Positions 7,362 through 15,480 of a stretch of DNA of 35,295 nucleotides are shown here, piece by piece. The notes below the pieces were generated by a model. The model made no database searches and was not told the origin of the DNA. It saw only the letters and a list, made by a program, of their open reading frames with translations. A program made the translations under genes and the position numbers. The stretch's first letter is position 1. Each line of letters starts with the position of its first letter. This DNA comes from Hydrogenophaga intermedia (lineage in GTDB: Bacteria > Pseudomonadota > Gammaproteobacteria > Burkholderiales > Burkholderiaceae_C), in assembly GCF_000723405.1 (NCBI RefSeq), contig NZ_CCAE010000047.1, positions 1 through 35,295 on the forward strand. The letters are read 5' to 3'.

Positions 7362-8060
7362 TCAGCCGCGCGCGCCGACGATCACGTGGCGCTCGACCAG
7401 GAAGGTGGTGATCTCGGCGATGAATTCGCGCGCGTGCGTCATCAGGGTCTGGCCCTTGGGCGACGCGAAGGCCGCGTTGAGCGACTCGGTGTCGTCGAAC
7501 CAGAGCTCGACGATGCCGTCGATGGGCAGGCCGTCGCGCTCCACCGGGTGGCCCTTGGGCGCCTCGCGGCCCACGATGAGGTTCTGGCGGTAGCCGCGCA
7601 CGCCGGCCACGCGCTTCACCAGGTGCGCGTGTTCCTGGCGCCACTCGCTCTTGAACTCGTCGGGCAGCACGTCGTCACGTCGTTTCAACAAGGACATGCG
7701 CTTGAGCAGCGGGCGATCGGCCTCGGGCTCGATCACTTCCATCTGGTCGATGGTGACGATGCGCAGGTCACCGATGAAGTGGTTCTCGTCGGCCACCAGC
7801 GCCTGGCCGGCTTCGGTACGGATGGCCTCGCGCATGGCCTGTTCGCTGTCGAACCAGAGCATGGAGAAGCCGTCGAGCTGTTCCGGCCCACGCGGGTAGG
7901 TGAAGCCGCGCTGCAGGCTGTCGGTGACGTGGTTCTGTTCGTAACGGCGCAGGCCGGGCAGGCGGGCCGCCAGTTCGGCGTGCTGGCCGAGCCAGTGGCG
8001 GCGGAAGTCCTCGTCGCTCCACTCCGGCCTTTTCCTGATCAAACCCGATCGCACGAACAT
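7362..8060 (-). CDS. EthD-domain protein (two tandem EthD-like domains)
   Basis: The 232-residue product starts at the ATG of 8060 (MFVRSGLIRKRPEWS), with AAGGAAAG eight bases upstream; a longer frame reaching 8162 has an unlikely leader. Two similar dimeric alpha+beta-barrel units are visible. The first (about 1-105) has the EthD pattern RSGLIRKRPEWSDEDFRRHW...H. The second (about 115-232) has KRRDDVLPDEFKSEW...H followed by GIVELWFDD. EthD is known as a small protein required in ethyl tert-butyl ether degradation; relatives act as ring-cleavage, decarboxylase or mono-oxygenase helpers. Genes on both sides lie within 25 bp, so it belongs to the operon and is probably a catabolic enzyme acting on the imported substrate. 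Confidence 0.8.
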   Translation of the reverse strand: MFVRSGLIRKRPEWSDEDFRRHWLGQHAELAARLPGLRRYEQNHVTDSLQRGFTYPRGPEQLDGFSMLWFDSEQAMREAIRTEAGQALVADENHFIGDLRIVTIDQMEVIEPEADRPLLKRMSLLKRRDDVLPDEFKSEWRQEHAHLVKRVAGVRGYRQNLIVGREAPKGHPVERDGLPIDGIVELWFDDTESLNAAFASPKGQTLMTHAREFIAEITTFLVERHVIVGARG

Positions 8061-8083
8061 GGGACTTTCCTTCCAGGTTGGAC

Positions 8084-8794
8084 TCAATGGGAGCCGAGAT
8101 AGGCGGCTTTCACCTTCGGGTCGTTCAGCAGCTCGGCGCCCGAGCCCTGCAACGTGATGCACCCGGTTTCGAGCACGTAGGCGCGGTCGGCCACGCCCAG
8201 GGCCTGTTTGGCCATCTGCTCGACGAGCAGGATGGTCAGGCCCGATTCGCGCAGTTGGCGGATGGCCTTGAAGATGTCCTTGATGATGAGCGGCGCGAGG
8301 CCGAGCGAGGGCTCGTCGAGCAGCAGCAGGCGCGGCTCGCTCATGAGCGCACGCGAGATGGCGAGCATCTGCTGCTCACCACCCGAGAGGGTGCCGGCCA
8401 GTTGCGCTTCGCGTTCGCGCAGGCGCGGGAAGCGTTCGAATTCGCGTTCGATGGCGCGTTGCACGCCGGCCTTGTCTTGCCGGCGCGCGTAGGCGCCGAG
8501 CAGCAGGTTCTCGCGCACGGTCTGGTCGGGGAACACACCACGGCCTTCGGGCGACATGGCCACGCCCAGGCCCACGCGCTTGTGCGGCGCCAGGCGGGTG
8601 CAGTCCTGGTCGGCGATGCGGATGCTGCCGCCGGCCGCCGGCTCCAGGCCGGCGATGCAGCGCAGCAGGCTGCTCTTGCCCGCGCCGTTGGCGCCGATGA
8701 TGGTGACCACCTCGCCCGCGCGCACCTCCAGGCTCACGCCCTTCACGGCCTGGATGGCGCCGTAGGCGACCTCGAGCTTGTCGATCTTGAGCAT
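8084..8794 (-). CDS. livF: Branched-chain-amino-acid-type ABC transporter ATPase, LivF family
   Basis: At 236 residues it has the usual length for LivF. Walker A GANGAGKS is at 34-41, the signature LSGGEQQ at 136-142, and Walker B LLLLDEPS follows with D160/E161. The H-loop region reads LVEQM, characteristic of LivF. It is the second ATPase of the Liv-type importer in this operon, pairing with the ATPase fused to LivM. The spacing to the fused gene is 12 bp. The symbol is a family label: with catabolic oxidoreductases in the operon, the substrate need not be an amino acid, since many Liv-type systems in Burkholderiales import aromatic or alicyclic acids. Confidence 0.9.
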   Translation of the reverse strand: MLKIDKLEVAYGAIQAVKGVSLEVRAGEVVTIIGANGAGKSSLLRCIAGLEPAAGGSIRIADQDCTRLAPHKRVGLGVAMSPEGRGVFPDQTVRENLLLGAYARRQDKAGVQRAIEREFERFPRLREREAQLAGTLSGGEQQMLAISRALMSEPRLLLLDEPSLGLAPLIIKDIFKAIRQLRESGLTILLVEQMAKQALGVADRAYVLETGCITLQGSGAELLNDPKVKAAYLGSH

Positions 8795-8806
8795 GCTGTC
8801 CTCCTC

Positions 8807-10600
8807 CTAGGCCCCGGCCGGCGCGGGCGTGGGCTCGGCGCCGTCCTCGACGCCGAGGTAGGCCTGGATCACGCGCGGGTTGTTCTGGATCTCGCCCGGC
8901 TTGCCTTCGGCGATCTTGATGCCGTAGTCCAGCACGATGACGTGGTCGGAGATGGACATGACCAGGTCCATGTGGTGCTCCACCATGAGGATGGAGATGC
9001 CGCAGCGCGCGATCTTGAGCAGCAGTTGGCCGAGCTCGGCGGTCTCCTGCGGGTTGAGGCCGGCGGCGGGTTCGTCGAGCAGCAGCAGTTGCGGCTCGGT
9101 GGCCAGGGCGCGCGCCAGTTCCACGCGGCGCTGCAGGCCGTAGGGCAGGCTGCCGGCGGGTGCATGGGCCAGGGGCAGCAGGTCCACCAGGGCCAGCAGT
9201 TGCAGCGCGCGCTCGGTGGTGCGCGCCTCTTCACGCCGCGCCGCGGGCAAGGCCAGCAGCGAGGCGAAGAAGCCGTTGCGCATGCGCGTATGGTGGCCGA
9301 GCTTGACGTTGTCCAGCACCGAGAGTTCGGCGAACAGCCGCAGGTTCTGGAAGGTGCGGCCCATGCCCAACTGGCAGATGGCGTGCGCTGGTTGGCCCGC
9401 GAGGTTCTGGCCCAGGAAGCAGATGGTGCCGGCGCTCGGGTCGAGCACGCCCGTGACCATGTTGATCATGGTGGACTTGCCCGCGCCGTTGGGGCCGATG
9501 AGGGCGTGCACGTGGCCACGCTGCAGGCGGAAGGACACGTCCTGCGCGGGCTTGACGCCGCCGAAGGCCTTGGAGACGTTGTCAACCACGAGCAGGTCGC
9601 CGGTGGCGTCCGCCGAGGCGGGGCGGTAGGCGCGCGGCTCCACGCCCGACGGCAGTTCGGGCTTCTTCCGGAAGCGCGCGAACACGGCGTTCAACAGCCC
9701 CATCACACCACCCGGCATGGCGTACAGCGCAAACAGCAGCAGGAAGCCGTAGAGGAAGTGCTGCGCGGCGGGCCAGCGCGCCAGGGACACGTCGATGACG
9801 ACCAGGATGACCGTGCCCACCAGCGGCCCGTACTGGGAGCCCGCGCCGCCGAACAGCACCAGCAGCAGGATGAAGATGGACAGGTGGAAGGTGATGAAGT
9901 CGGAGTTGATGTACTGGTTCTGCTGCGCCACCAGCGCGCCCGCGATGCCGCAGGTGACGGCCGCGACGACGAAGGCGATGACCTTGGCGCGGTAGACGCG
10001 AACGCCCACCGAAGACGAAGCGATCTCGTCGGCCTGCAGCGAGAGCAGCGCGCGACCGAAGCGCCCGCCCACCAGGTTGCGCAGCAGCAGGTGCGTCACC
10101 GCGCACAGCGCCACGGTGAACCACACCCACTGCTGCGTGCTCAGCGGGTTTTCGCCCCAGCTCAGCGGGCGAATGCCGTAGACACCCTGCGCGCCGCCGA
10201 ACACCTCGGTCCACTCGCTCACGAGCTTTTCCACCACGATGCCGAAGGCCAGGGTCACCATGGCCAGGTAGGGGCCCTTCACGCGCAGCGAGGGCAGGGC
10301 GATGAGCACGCCGAACACGCCCGAAATCACCGCCGCCAGCGCCAGGGCGATCCAGGGGCTCATCTCGGTGCGCGTGGTGAGCAGGGCCACCGCATAGGCG
10401 CCGGCCGCGAACAGCCCGGCCTGCCCCAGGGACTTCTGCCCCGCGTAGCCCACCAGCACGTTCATGCCGGCCGCGCACAGGTAGTACACGCCCATCATGA
10501 ACAGGATGCGCAGGTAGTAGTCGTTGTTGAGCGCGAAGGTGAGGCCGACCACCGCGACCACGGCCAGCAGCACACCGGCGAGGTGCGAGTACCGGTTCAT
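8807..10600 (-). CDS. Fused Liv-type ABC permease and ATPase (LivM-LivG)
   Basis: The 597-residue product begins MNRYSHLAGVLLAVV at 10600, where its ATG overlaps the livH stop as ATGA, with GGAGAAGG just upstream. Residues 1-310 are a LivM-type permease with many membrane helices, including the family motif GYAGQKSLGQAG (51-62) and the conserved loop RVKGPYLAMVTLAFG (106-120). A 30-residue linker joins it to a LivG-type ATPase (about 335-590): Walker A GPNGAGKS 369-376, the LivG-style signature LPYGLQ 485-490, Walker B LLLLDE 505-510, and HHMDLVM after the switch His. Permease and ATPase are usually separate genes. The open frame continues through the junction without any frameshift, so the fusion is genuine in this sequence. 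Confidence 0.9.
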   Translation of the reverse strand: MNRYSHLAGVLLAVVAVVGLTFALNNDYYLRILFMMGVYYLCAAGMNVLVGYAGQKSLGQAGLFAAGAYAVALLTTRTEMSPWIALALAAVISGVFGVLIALPSLRVKGPYLAMVTLAFGIVVEKLVSEWTEVFGGAQGVYGIRPLSWGENPLSTQQWVWFTVALCAVTHLLLRNLVGGRFGRALLSLQADEIASSSVGVRVYRAKVIAFVVAAVTCGIAGALVAQQNQYINSDFITFHLSIFILLLVLFGGAGSQYGPLVGTVILVVIDVSLARWPAAQHFLYGFLLLFALYAMPGGVMGLLNAVFARFRKKPELPSGVEPRAYRPASADATGDLLVVDNVSKAFGGVKPAQDVSFRLQRGHVHALIGPNGAGKSTMINMVTGVLDPSAGTICFLGQNLAGQPAHAICQLGMGRTFQNLRLFAELSVLDNVKLGHHTRMRNGFFASLLALPAARREEARTTERALQLLALVDLLPLAHAPAGSLPYGLQRRVELARALATEPQLLLLDEPAAGLNPQETAELGQLLLKIARCGISILMVEHHMDLVMSISDHVIVLDYGIKIAEGKPGEIQNNPRVIQAYLGVEDGAEPTPAPAGA

Positions 10601-11520
10601 ACCTTCTCCACCGCGCGCGAGCCGAACAAACCGGTGGGGCGGAAGGCCAGCACCAGGATGACGAGCGCGAAGATCGCCACCTCGCGCCACTGCGCCTGCC
10701 ACAGGTTCACCAGCGATTCGATAACGCCGAGCGCGAAGCCACCGATGACGCAGCCGCGCGGGTTGCTCAGTCCGCCGATCATGGCGCCCGAGAAGCCCTT
10801 GAGGCCCACGGCCAGGCCCATGTAGAGCGAGGCCTGCGCGATGGGCGCGAGCAGGAAGCCCGACAAGCCCGCGAGCGCGGAACTCACGACGAAGGCGATC
10901 ACCATGATGGCCTTGGTGTTGATGCCCATGAGGCTGGCCACGTTGCCGTTGGCCGCGACCGCGCGCATGGCCTTGCCGAGCATGGTGCGGTTCATGACGT
11001 GGTCGAACCCGACCATGACGACCACTGCCACGCCCAGGGTGAGCAGTTCCTGCGGGCGCACGCCCACGCCCAGGAAGCGCAGCACCTGGTCGCCCACGGG
11101 GCTGGGCACCACCACGGGCTTGGGCCCCCAGATGGCCAGGCCGATGCTTTGCAGGATGACGCCAAAGCCCAGGGTGCTCATCACCCAGGCCATGCCCGGG
11201 CGGCCCGCGAAGGGCCGCACGCCGATGGCGTAGAGCAGCCAGCCCAGCAGGCCCATCAGGCCCAGGGCGCCGACCAGCGCCATGAGCTGCGCGGCACCGC
11301 CCGGCTCGGCCTCGCCGAAGCTGGTGGCCGTCAGTGGCTTGCCGATGGCGAGGAAGAGCACGCTCATGCCGATGAAGGCGCCCGCCGTCACGAACTCACC
11401 GTGCGAGAAGTTGAGGGTCTTGGTGGTGGTGAAGGTGACGCTGAAGCCCAGCGCGACGAGCGCATAGGCACCGCCCACACACAGCCCGCTCAGCACCGCC
11501 TGCAGGAGCGCTTCTGTCAT
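10597..11520 (-). CDS. livH: Branched-chain-amino-acid-type ABC transporter permease, LivH family
   Basis: The 307-residue polytopic inner-membrane protein has the LivH signature regions LCVGGAYALVALGFS and FSHGEFVTAGAF near the N-terminus and GLKGFSGAMIGGLSNPRG near the C-terminus. It forms the translocation pore with the LivM half of the fused protein. The ATG overlaps nothing upstream and lies 55 bp from the binding-protein gene; its stop overlaps the start of the fusion gene by four bases. Confidence 0.9.
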   Translation of the reverse strand: MTEALLQAVLSGLCVGGAYALVALGFSVTFTTTKTLNFSHGEFVTAGAFIGMSVLFLAIGKPLTATSFGEAEPGGAAQLMALVGALGLMGLLGWLLYAIGVRPFAGRPGMAWVMSTLGFGVILQSIGLAIWGPKPVVVPSPVGDQVLRFLGVGVRPQELLTLGVAVVVMVGFDHVMNRTMLGKAMRAVAANGNVASLMGINTKAIMVIAFVVSSALAGLSGFLLAPIAQASLYMGLAVGLKGFSGAMIGGLSNPRGCVIGGFALGVIESLVNLWQAQWREVAIFALVILVLAFRPTGLFGSRAVEKV

Positions 11521-11575
11521 GTCTGTCTCCGGGGAAAGGCGCGCGGGCCGCTGGCGGAGCCGCGCGCGATGCCGC

Positions 11576-12769
11576 TTACTTCTTGAAGTCCGCCGCGCTC
11601 AGCGACTTGAGGATCGGGTCGCTGTAGGGCAGCAGCTTGCCGTCCTTCCAGCGGATCCACACGAAGTCTTCGGCGGTCAGGGCTTCGCGGTCGGTCTTGC
11701 TGAAGGGCTTGTTGTAGGTCTTGAGCACGCCCTGCACCGGCGCCTTCAGGTCTTCCAGCGCGGCGCGCACGGCGGCGCCGTCGGTGCTGTTGGCCTGCTT
11801 GGCGGCGGCCGCGTAGAGCATCACCGAGTCGTAGCCGTGCAGCGCGAAGGAGAAGGCACTGGGTGCCTTGAGCTTGGAGCCGATGCGGTCGTAGAGCTTC
11901 TGCTGCACGGGCGTTTTCTCCTCGCTCACGGTGCGCATGAAGATGGGCTTGTCGGCCAGGGCCTTGCCCGCGGCGTCGTAGAAGGTGATGTTGTCGGCCG
12001 CCCAGGAGGTGAGGGTGAGCGGAAAGTAGTTGATCTTCTCCATGCTGCGCACCAGTTGCGCGATGGGGGTGCCCTGGGCCCAGACGACCACGGTGTCCAC
12101 GCCGGCGGCCTTCATCTTGTTGAGCTGCGAGGTCATGTCGGTGTCGCCCACGCCGAAGTGTTCGGTGGCGACGATCTTGATGCCCTGCTTCTCGGCCAGC
12201 TCCTGCATGTCCTTCATGCCGCCCTGGCCGTAACCGGTGGTCTCGGCCATCAGGCCCACGCTCTTCACGTTGCTGTTTTTCTTCACGTAGGCCATCAGCG
12301 CGGCCACTTGCTCGCGGTCCACCATGGAGACGCGGAACATGTAGTTGTCGCCCGAGCCCATGGGCGCGGTGATGGCGGTGCCCGAGCCCACGTTGCCGAT
12401 CACCGGCACCTTCTTCTGGTTGGCGATGTGCTTCCACGCCATGGCGTTGCCCGAGTTGGTGGGGCCGAACACGGCGACCACCTTCTCGTTGTCGATCAGG
12501 TCCGTCATGTTCTGGATGGACTTGGGTGGCGCGGAGGCGTCGTCGCGCACCACCAGGGCCAGCTTCTTGCCGAGCACGCCACCGGCGGCGTTGATGTCGG
12601 CGATGGCGGCTTCCATGCCGATGACGGCGGCCTGGCCGCTCTGCGCCGAGGGCGAGGCCGAGAGGTCGCCGTTGTAGCCGAGCTTGATGTCCTGGGCCTG
12701 GACGCCGCCCGCGAAGGCGGCGAGTGCGATGGCCGACAGTGCGGCGCCCCAATAACGCTTGATGCTCAT
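11576..12769 (-). CDS. Periplasmic substrate-binding protein of the Liv-type ABC importer (Peripla_BP_6)
   Basis: The start is the ATG at 12769, five bases after GGAGA; the open frame reaching 12934 is only an extension. The product has 397 residues. Residues 1-25 (MSIKRYWGAALSAIALAAFA) are a signal peptide with an AQA cleavage site. The mature protein has the type I periplasmic-binding pattern: DIKLGYNGDLS, AIADINAAGGVLGKKL, the VVAVFGPTNSG strand, GNVGSGTAITAPMG and the second-lobe VVVWAQGT. It captures the substrate for LivH/LivM-G/LivF and is encoded just before them. Since it lies after an SDR and a KstD-like flavoprotein, the ligand is more likely a catabolic substrate than an amino acid (inference). 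Confidence 0.88.
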   Translation of the reverse strand: MSIKRYWGAALSAIALAAFAGGVQAQDIKLGYNGDLSASPSAQSGQAAVIGMEAAIADINAAGGVLGKKLALVVRDDASAPPKSIQNMTDLIDNEKVVAVFGPTNSGNAMAWKHIANQKKVPVIGNVGSGTAITAPMGSGDNYMFRVSMVDREQVAALMAYVKKNSNVKSVGLMAETTGYGQGGMKDMQELAEKQGIKIVATEHFGVGDTDMTSQLNKMKAAGVDTVVVWAQGTPIAQLVRSMEKINYFPLTLTSWAADNITFYDAAGKALADKPIFMRTVSEEKTPVQQKLYDRIGSKLKAPSAFSFALHGYDSVMLYAAAAKQANSTDGAAVRAALEDLKAPVQGVLKTYNKPFSKTDREALTAEDFVWIRWKDGKLLPYSDPILKSLSAADFKK

Positions 12770-12821
12770 GTTGTCTCCTGTTGTGAATGGGATGGGCGAA
12801 AAGTTGGGCTTGGCGCTGGCG

Positions 12822-13601
12822 TCAAACCGCGAGGAAACCGCCGTCCACCGGCAGGGTGATGCCGGTGACGTAGCGGGACATGTCGGAGGCGAGGAAAACG
12901 ATGGGACCGACGAGGTCCTCCGTCTCGCCGACACGGCCCAGGGGGATGCGCGTCATGAAGCCCTGCAGGCGCGTGGGGTCCTCGCGCGTGGCGGCCGTCA
13001 TGGGCGTGGCGATGACACCGGGCGCCAGCGCGTTGACGCGCACGCCGAAGGGCGCCAGTTCCTGCGCGAGCGACTGCGTGAGCATCTTGATCGCGCCCTT
13101 GGAGGGCGAATAGCCGAGCGAGGCGGCCTGCCCCGCGTAGGCCGCGATGGAGGCCATGTTGACGATGCAGCCGCGCGTGGCCTTGAGCGGATCGAGCAGC
13201 GCGTGCGTGACGTTGAAGGTGCCGTGCACGTTCACGTCGAGCGTCTTCCTGAAGTTCTCGGCCGCGTGCGGGCTGGCCGTGGTCTCGCGGATGATGATGC
13301 CGGCGTTGTTGACGAGCAGGTCGACCTGGCCAATGCGCTCCGCGACCTGGCGCGCGATGTCGCGGCAGGCCTCTGGCGAGGTGACGTCGAGCGCGAAGGA
13401 CCAGGCCTCGCCGCCGGCCTCGCGCACCAGGCGCGCGGTCTCTTCCACGGCGGCGGCGTTCATGTCGGTGGCGACGATGCGCGCACCGGCCTGCGCCAGG
13501 CCCAGGCAGAAGGCGCGGCCGTTGCCCTGGCCGGCGCCGGTGATGAAGGCCAGGCGGCCTTGCAGCAGGCGCGGCGCGAGGGTGTCGGGGTAGGTGGGCA
13601 T
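12822..13601 (-). CDS. Short-chain dehydrogenase/reductase (classical SDR)
   Basis: The 259-residue protein starts at the ATG of 13601, ten bases after the flavoprotein gene's stop. It has every classical SDR landmark: nucleotide motif TGAGQGNG (21-28), NNAG (98-101), catalytic Ser151 (NMASIAAYAG), Tyr164 and Lys168 (YSPSK), and the C-terminal YVTGITLPVDGGF. Asp46 after the second strand (ATDMN) suggests preference for NAD over NADP. It would interconvert an alcohol and a ketone on the substrate also handled by the flavoprotein. The exact substrate is unknown. Confidence 0.9.
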   Translation of the reverse strand: MPTYPDTLAPRLLQGRLAFITGAGQGNGRAFCLGLAQAGARIVATDMNAAAVEETARLVREAGGEAWSFALDVTSPEACRDIARQVAERIGQVDLLVNNAGIIIRETTASPHAAENFRKTLDVNVHGTFNVTHALLDPLKATRGCIVNMASIAAYAGQAASLGYSPSKGAIKMLTQSLAQELAPFGVRVNALAPGVIATPMTAATREDPTRLQGFMTRIPLGRVGETEDLVGPIVFLASDMSRYVTGITLPVDGGFLAV

Positions 13602-13611
13602 GGCGGTGTTC

Positions 13612-15360
13612 TCAGGCGGTGGGGGCCAGCGCTTCTTTCGCTGCGGCGGTGGCCTTCGCCAGCGGCACGGCCTTGGCGAGTTCATTGCCCGCGATGTAGC
13701 CGAAGGTGATGGCCGGGCCGAGCGTGATGCCCGCGCCGGGGTAGTTGCCACCCATCACGCTGGCCGCGTCGTTGCCCACGGCGTACAGGCCGGCGATGGG
13801 TTCGCCCAGGCCGTTGAGCACGCGCGTCTTTTCGTCGGTGACCAGGCCCGCGAAGGTGCCGATGTCGCCGATGACGAGCTTGATGGCGTAGTAGGGGCCG
13901 TGTTCGAGCGGGGCCACGCAGGGGTTGGGCGTGACGGCGGCGTCGCCCTGGTAGCGGTTGTAGGCCTTGCTGCCCTTGCCGAAGGCCGGGTCTTCGCCCT
14001 TCACCGCGTGGCGGTTGAACTCGGCCACGGTCTGCTCCAGCGTGGCGGGCGCAATGCCGAGCTTGCTGGCCAGCTCGCCGATGCTGGCGCCGGACTTGAG
14101 GTAGCCGTTGCGCAGGTAGCGCCCGATGGGCAGCGGCGCGGGCGCCACGCAGCCCAGCCCGTAGTTGCGCAGGGCCTTGTGGTCGCACAGCAGCCAGGCG
14201 AAGGTTTCGTTGCGGCCCGCGCAGGTCTTGACCATGGCCTGCACGAAGTCGTGGTACGAGTTGCCTTCGTTGGTGAAGCGCTGGCCCTCGGGGCTCACGG
14301 CGATCACGCCGGGCTTGGCGCGGTCGATGAAGTGCGGCATCACGCCGGTGCTCTTGTCCGGGCGCGTGGTGACGGAGGCCGGCACCCAGGCCGCCGCGTG
14401 CGGGATGGTGGGATCGACGCGCCCGCCCACCGACTCGGCCATGCGCAGGCCGTCGCCGGTGTTCGTGGACGGCGAGGGCGAGAAGTGCTCGCGGCCCGTG
14501 GGCGCGTGCGGGAACAGTTGTTTGCGGCGTTCCACGTCGTAGGGGAAACCGCCCGTGGCCAGCACCACGCCGCGGCGCGCCGTCACGCGCACCGTGCGCC
14601 CTTCGTGTTCGACCAGCGCGCCCGTCACGGCCTCACCCTCGGTCAGCAACTGCTTCACGGGCGAGGACAGCCACACGGGGATGTCGCGGTCCATGGCGGC
14701 CTTGGCCAGGCGGCCCGCCAGCGCGTTGCCGTTGGTGAGCGTCATGCCGCGGCCGTGGATGAGCACGTCAAGGAAGTGGCGCGTAAGGCGCTTGGTCACG
14801 TACCAGAAGGACGTGGGCGACTTGAAGACCCGCATGAAGTGGCGGATCTCGGGGCCGGAGCCCAGCATCATCCCGAACACCGTGAGTTCGGGCAGCGGCG
14901 GGGCGAGCTGCTTGATGCGCGGGCCGAGCTCGCGGCCGTCGAAGGGCCGCGTGACCATGGAACGGCCGCCGGGCAGGCCACCCGGGGCTTCGGCGTGGTA
15001 ATCCGGGAACACGGCCGGCAGGTCGAAGCGCAGCGGCGTCTGGCTGGTGAAGAACTGGATGGCCTTGGGGCCGTTTTCCAGGAAGGCGTCCACGCGGCGC
15101 TCGTCGTAGTGCGTGGTGGCCTCGTGCTTCAGGTAGGCCTTGGCGGCGCCCGGCGGCTCCTCGATGCCTTGCTCTTTGGCGAGGTGGGTGCCGGGGATCC
15201 ACAGCCAGCCGCCCGAGCGCGCGGTGGTGCCGCCGAACTGCGGTTGTTTGTCCACCACCAGCACGTCCAGCCCCTGCGAGGCGGCCGTGACGGCGGTGGC
15301 CATGCCCGATGCGCCGGTACCGATCACCAGTACGTCGACGACCTTTGTCTCCTGTGACAT
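13612..15360 (-). CDS. FAD-dependent oxidoreductase, 3-ketosteroid delta1-dehydrogenase-like (FAD_binding_2)
   Basis: The 582-residue product starts MSQETKVVDVLVIGTGASGM, with AGGAG seven bases before the ATG. The FAD-binding GTGASG is at 14-19, followed by FGGTTARSGGWLWIPG (42-57), the PDYHAEAPGG block typical of KstD-like dehydrogenases, ATGGFPYD and the C-terminal GNDAASVMGGNYPGAGITLGPA. In characterised KstD a Tyr and a Gly four residues later near the C-terminus are catalytic; here the equivalent pair is about Tyr540/Gly544 (NYPGAG). The fold also covers urocanate/fumarate reductases and other ketone dehydrogenases, so steroid specificity is not proven. It is the first gene of the operon and would introduce (or remove) a C=C bond beside a carbonyl. 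Confidence 0.85.
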   Translation of the reverse strand: MSQETKVVDVLVIGTGASGMATAVTAASQGLDVLVVDKQPQFGGTTARSGGWLWIPGTHLAKEQGIEEPPGAAKAYLKHEATTHYDERRVDAFLENGPKAIQFFTSQTPLRFDLPAVFPDYHAEAPGGLPGGRSMVTRPFDGRELGPRIKQLAPPLPELTVFGMMLGSGPEIRHFMRVFKSPTSFWYVTKRLTRHFLDVLIHGRGMTLTNGNALAGRLAKAAMDRDIPVWLSSPVKQLLTEGEAVTGALVEHEGRTVRVTARRGVVLATGGFPYDVERRKQLFPHAPTGREHFSPSPSTNTGDGLRMAESVGGRVDPTIPHAAAWVPASVTTRPDKSTGVMPHFIDRAKPGVIAVSPEGQRFTNEGNSYHDFVQAMVKTCAGRNETFAWLLCDHKALRNYGLGCVAPAPLPIGRYLRNGYLKSGASIGELASKLGIAPATLEQTVAEFNRHAVKGEDPAFGKGSKAYNRYQGDAAVTPNPCVAPLEHGPYYAIKLVIGDIGTFAGLVTDEKTRVLNGLGEPIAGLYAVGNDAASVMGGNYPGAGITLGPAITFGYIAGNELAKAVPLAKATAAAKEALAPTA

Positions 15361-15385
15361 GCATTGCTCCTGGTCAGTGGGGGCG

Positions 15386-15415
15386 ATTCTAGAAGTCTCA
15401 TCTGACTATCGTCAA
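15386..15415 (-). promoter_or_regulatory. Sigma-70-type promoter of the flavoprotein/Liv operon
   Basis: On the minus strand TTGACG (15415-15410) and TAGAAT (15391-15386) are separated by 18 bp. That places initiation near 15379, about 20 bases before the ATG of the flavoprotein gene. The -35 box overlaps an inverted repeat. Confidence 0.55.
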
Positions 15416-15417
15416 TG
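15399..15417. promoter_or_regulatory. Candidate IclR-type operator
   Basis: CAT-C-TGAC-TATC-GTCA-ATG is a near-perfect palindrome (TGAC/GTCA arms, extended by CAT/ATG with one extra base). It covers the -35 box of the minus-strand promoter in the divergent region next to an IclR gene. A second small palindrome, GATA-A-TATC, lies at 15423-15431. Binding is inferred. Confidence 0.4.
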
Positions 15418-15480
15418 CATTTGATAATATCTTTTCGTCTGATTGGGTCGTAGTCGTTTGAAATGCTCAGGGAAAACCCT

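Noticed and set aside
8078..10825. Very long open frame on the plus strand opposite the Liv genes (similar ones at 6533-7411, 11519-12859, 13594-15357, 26000-28000, 31227-33995)
   Set aside because: Composition is His/Gln/Arg/Gly-rich and non-globular, there are no family motifs, and each lies exactly antisense to a well-supported gene. These are GC-driven shadows.
13612..15360. Naming the flavoprotein a steroid dehydrogenase outright
   Set aside because: The KstD-like C-terminal Tyr/Gly pair is present, but the same fold and motifs occur in enzymes for other ketones, and no other steroid-degradation gene is in the window.
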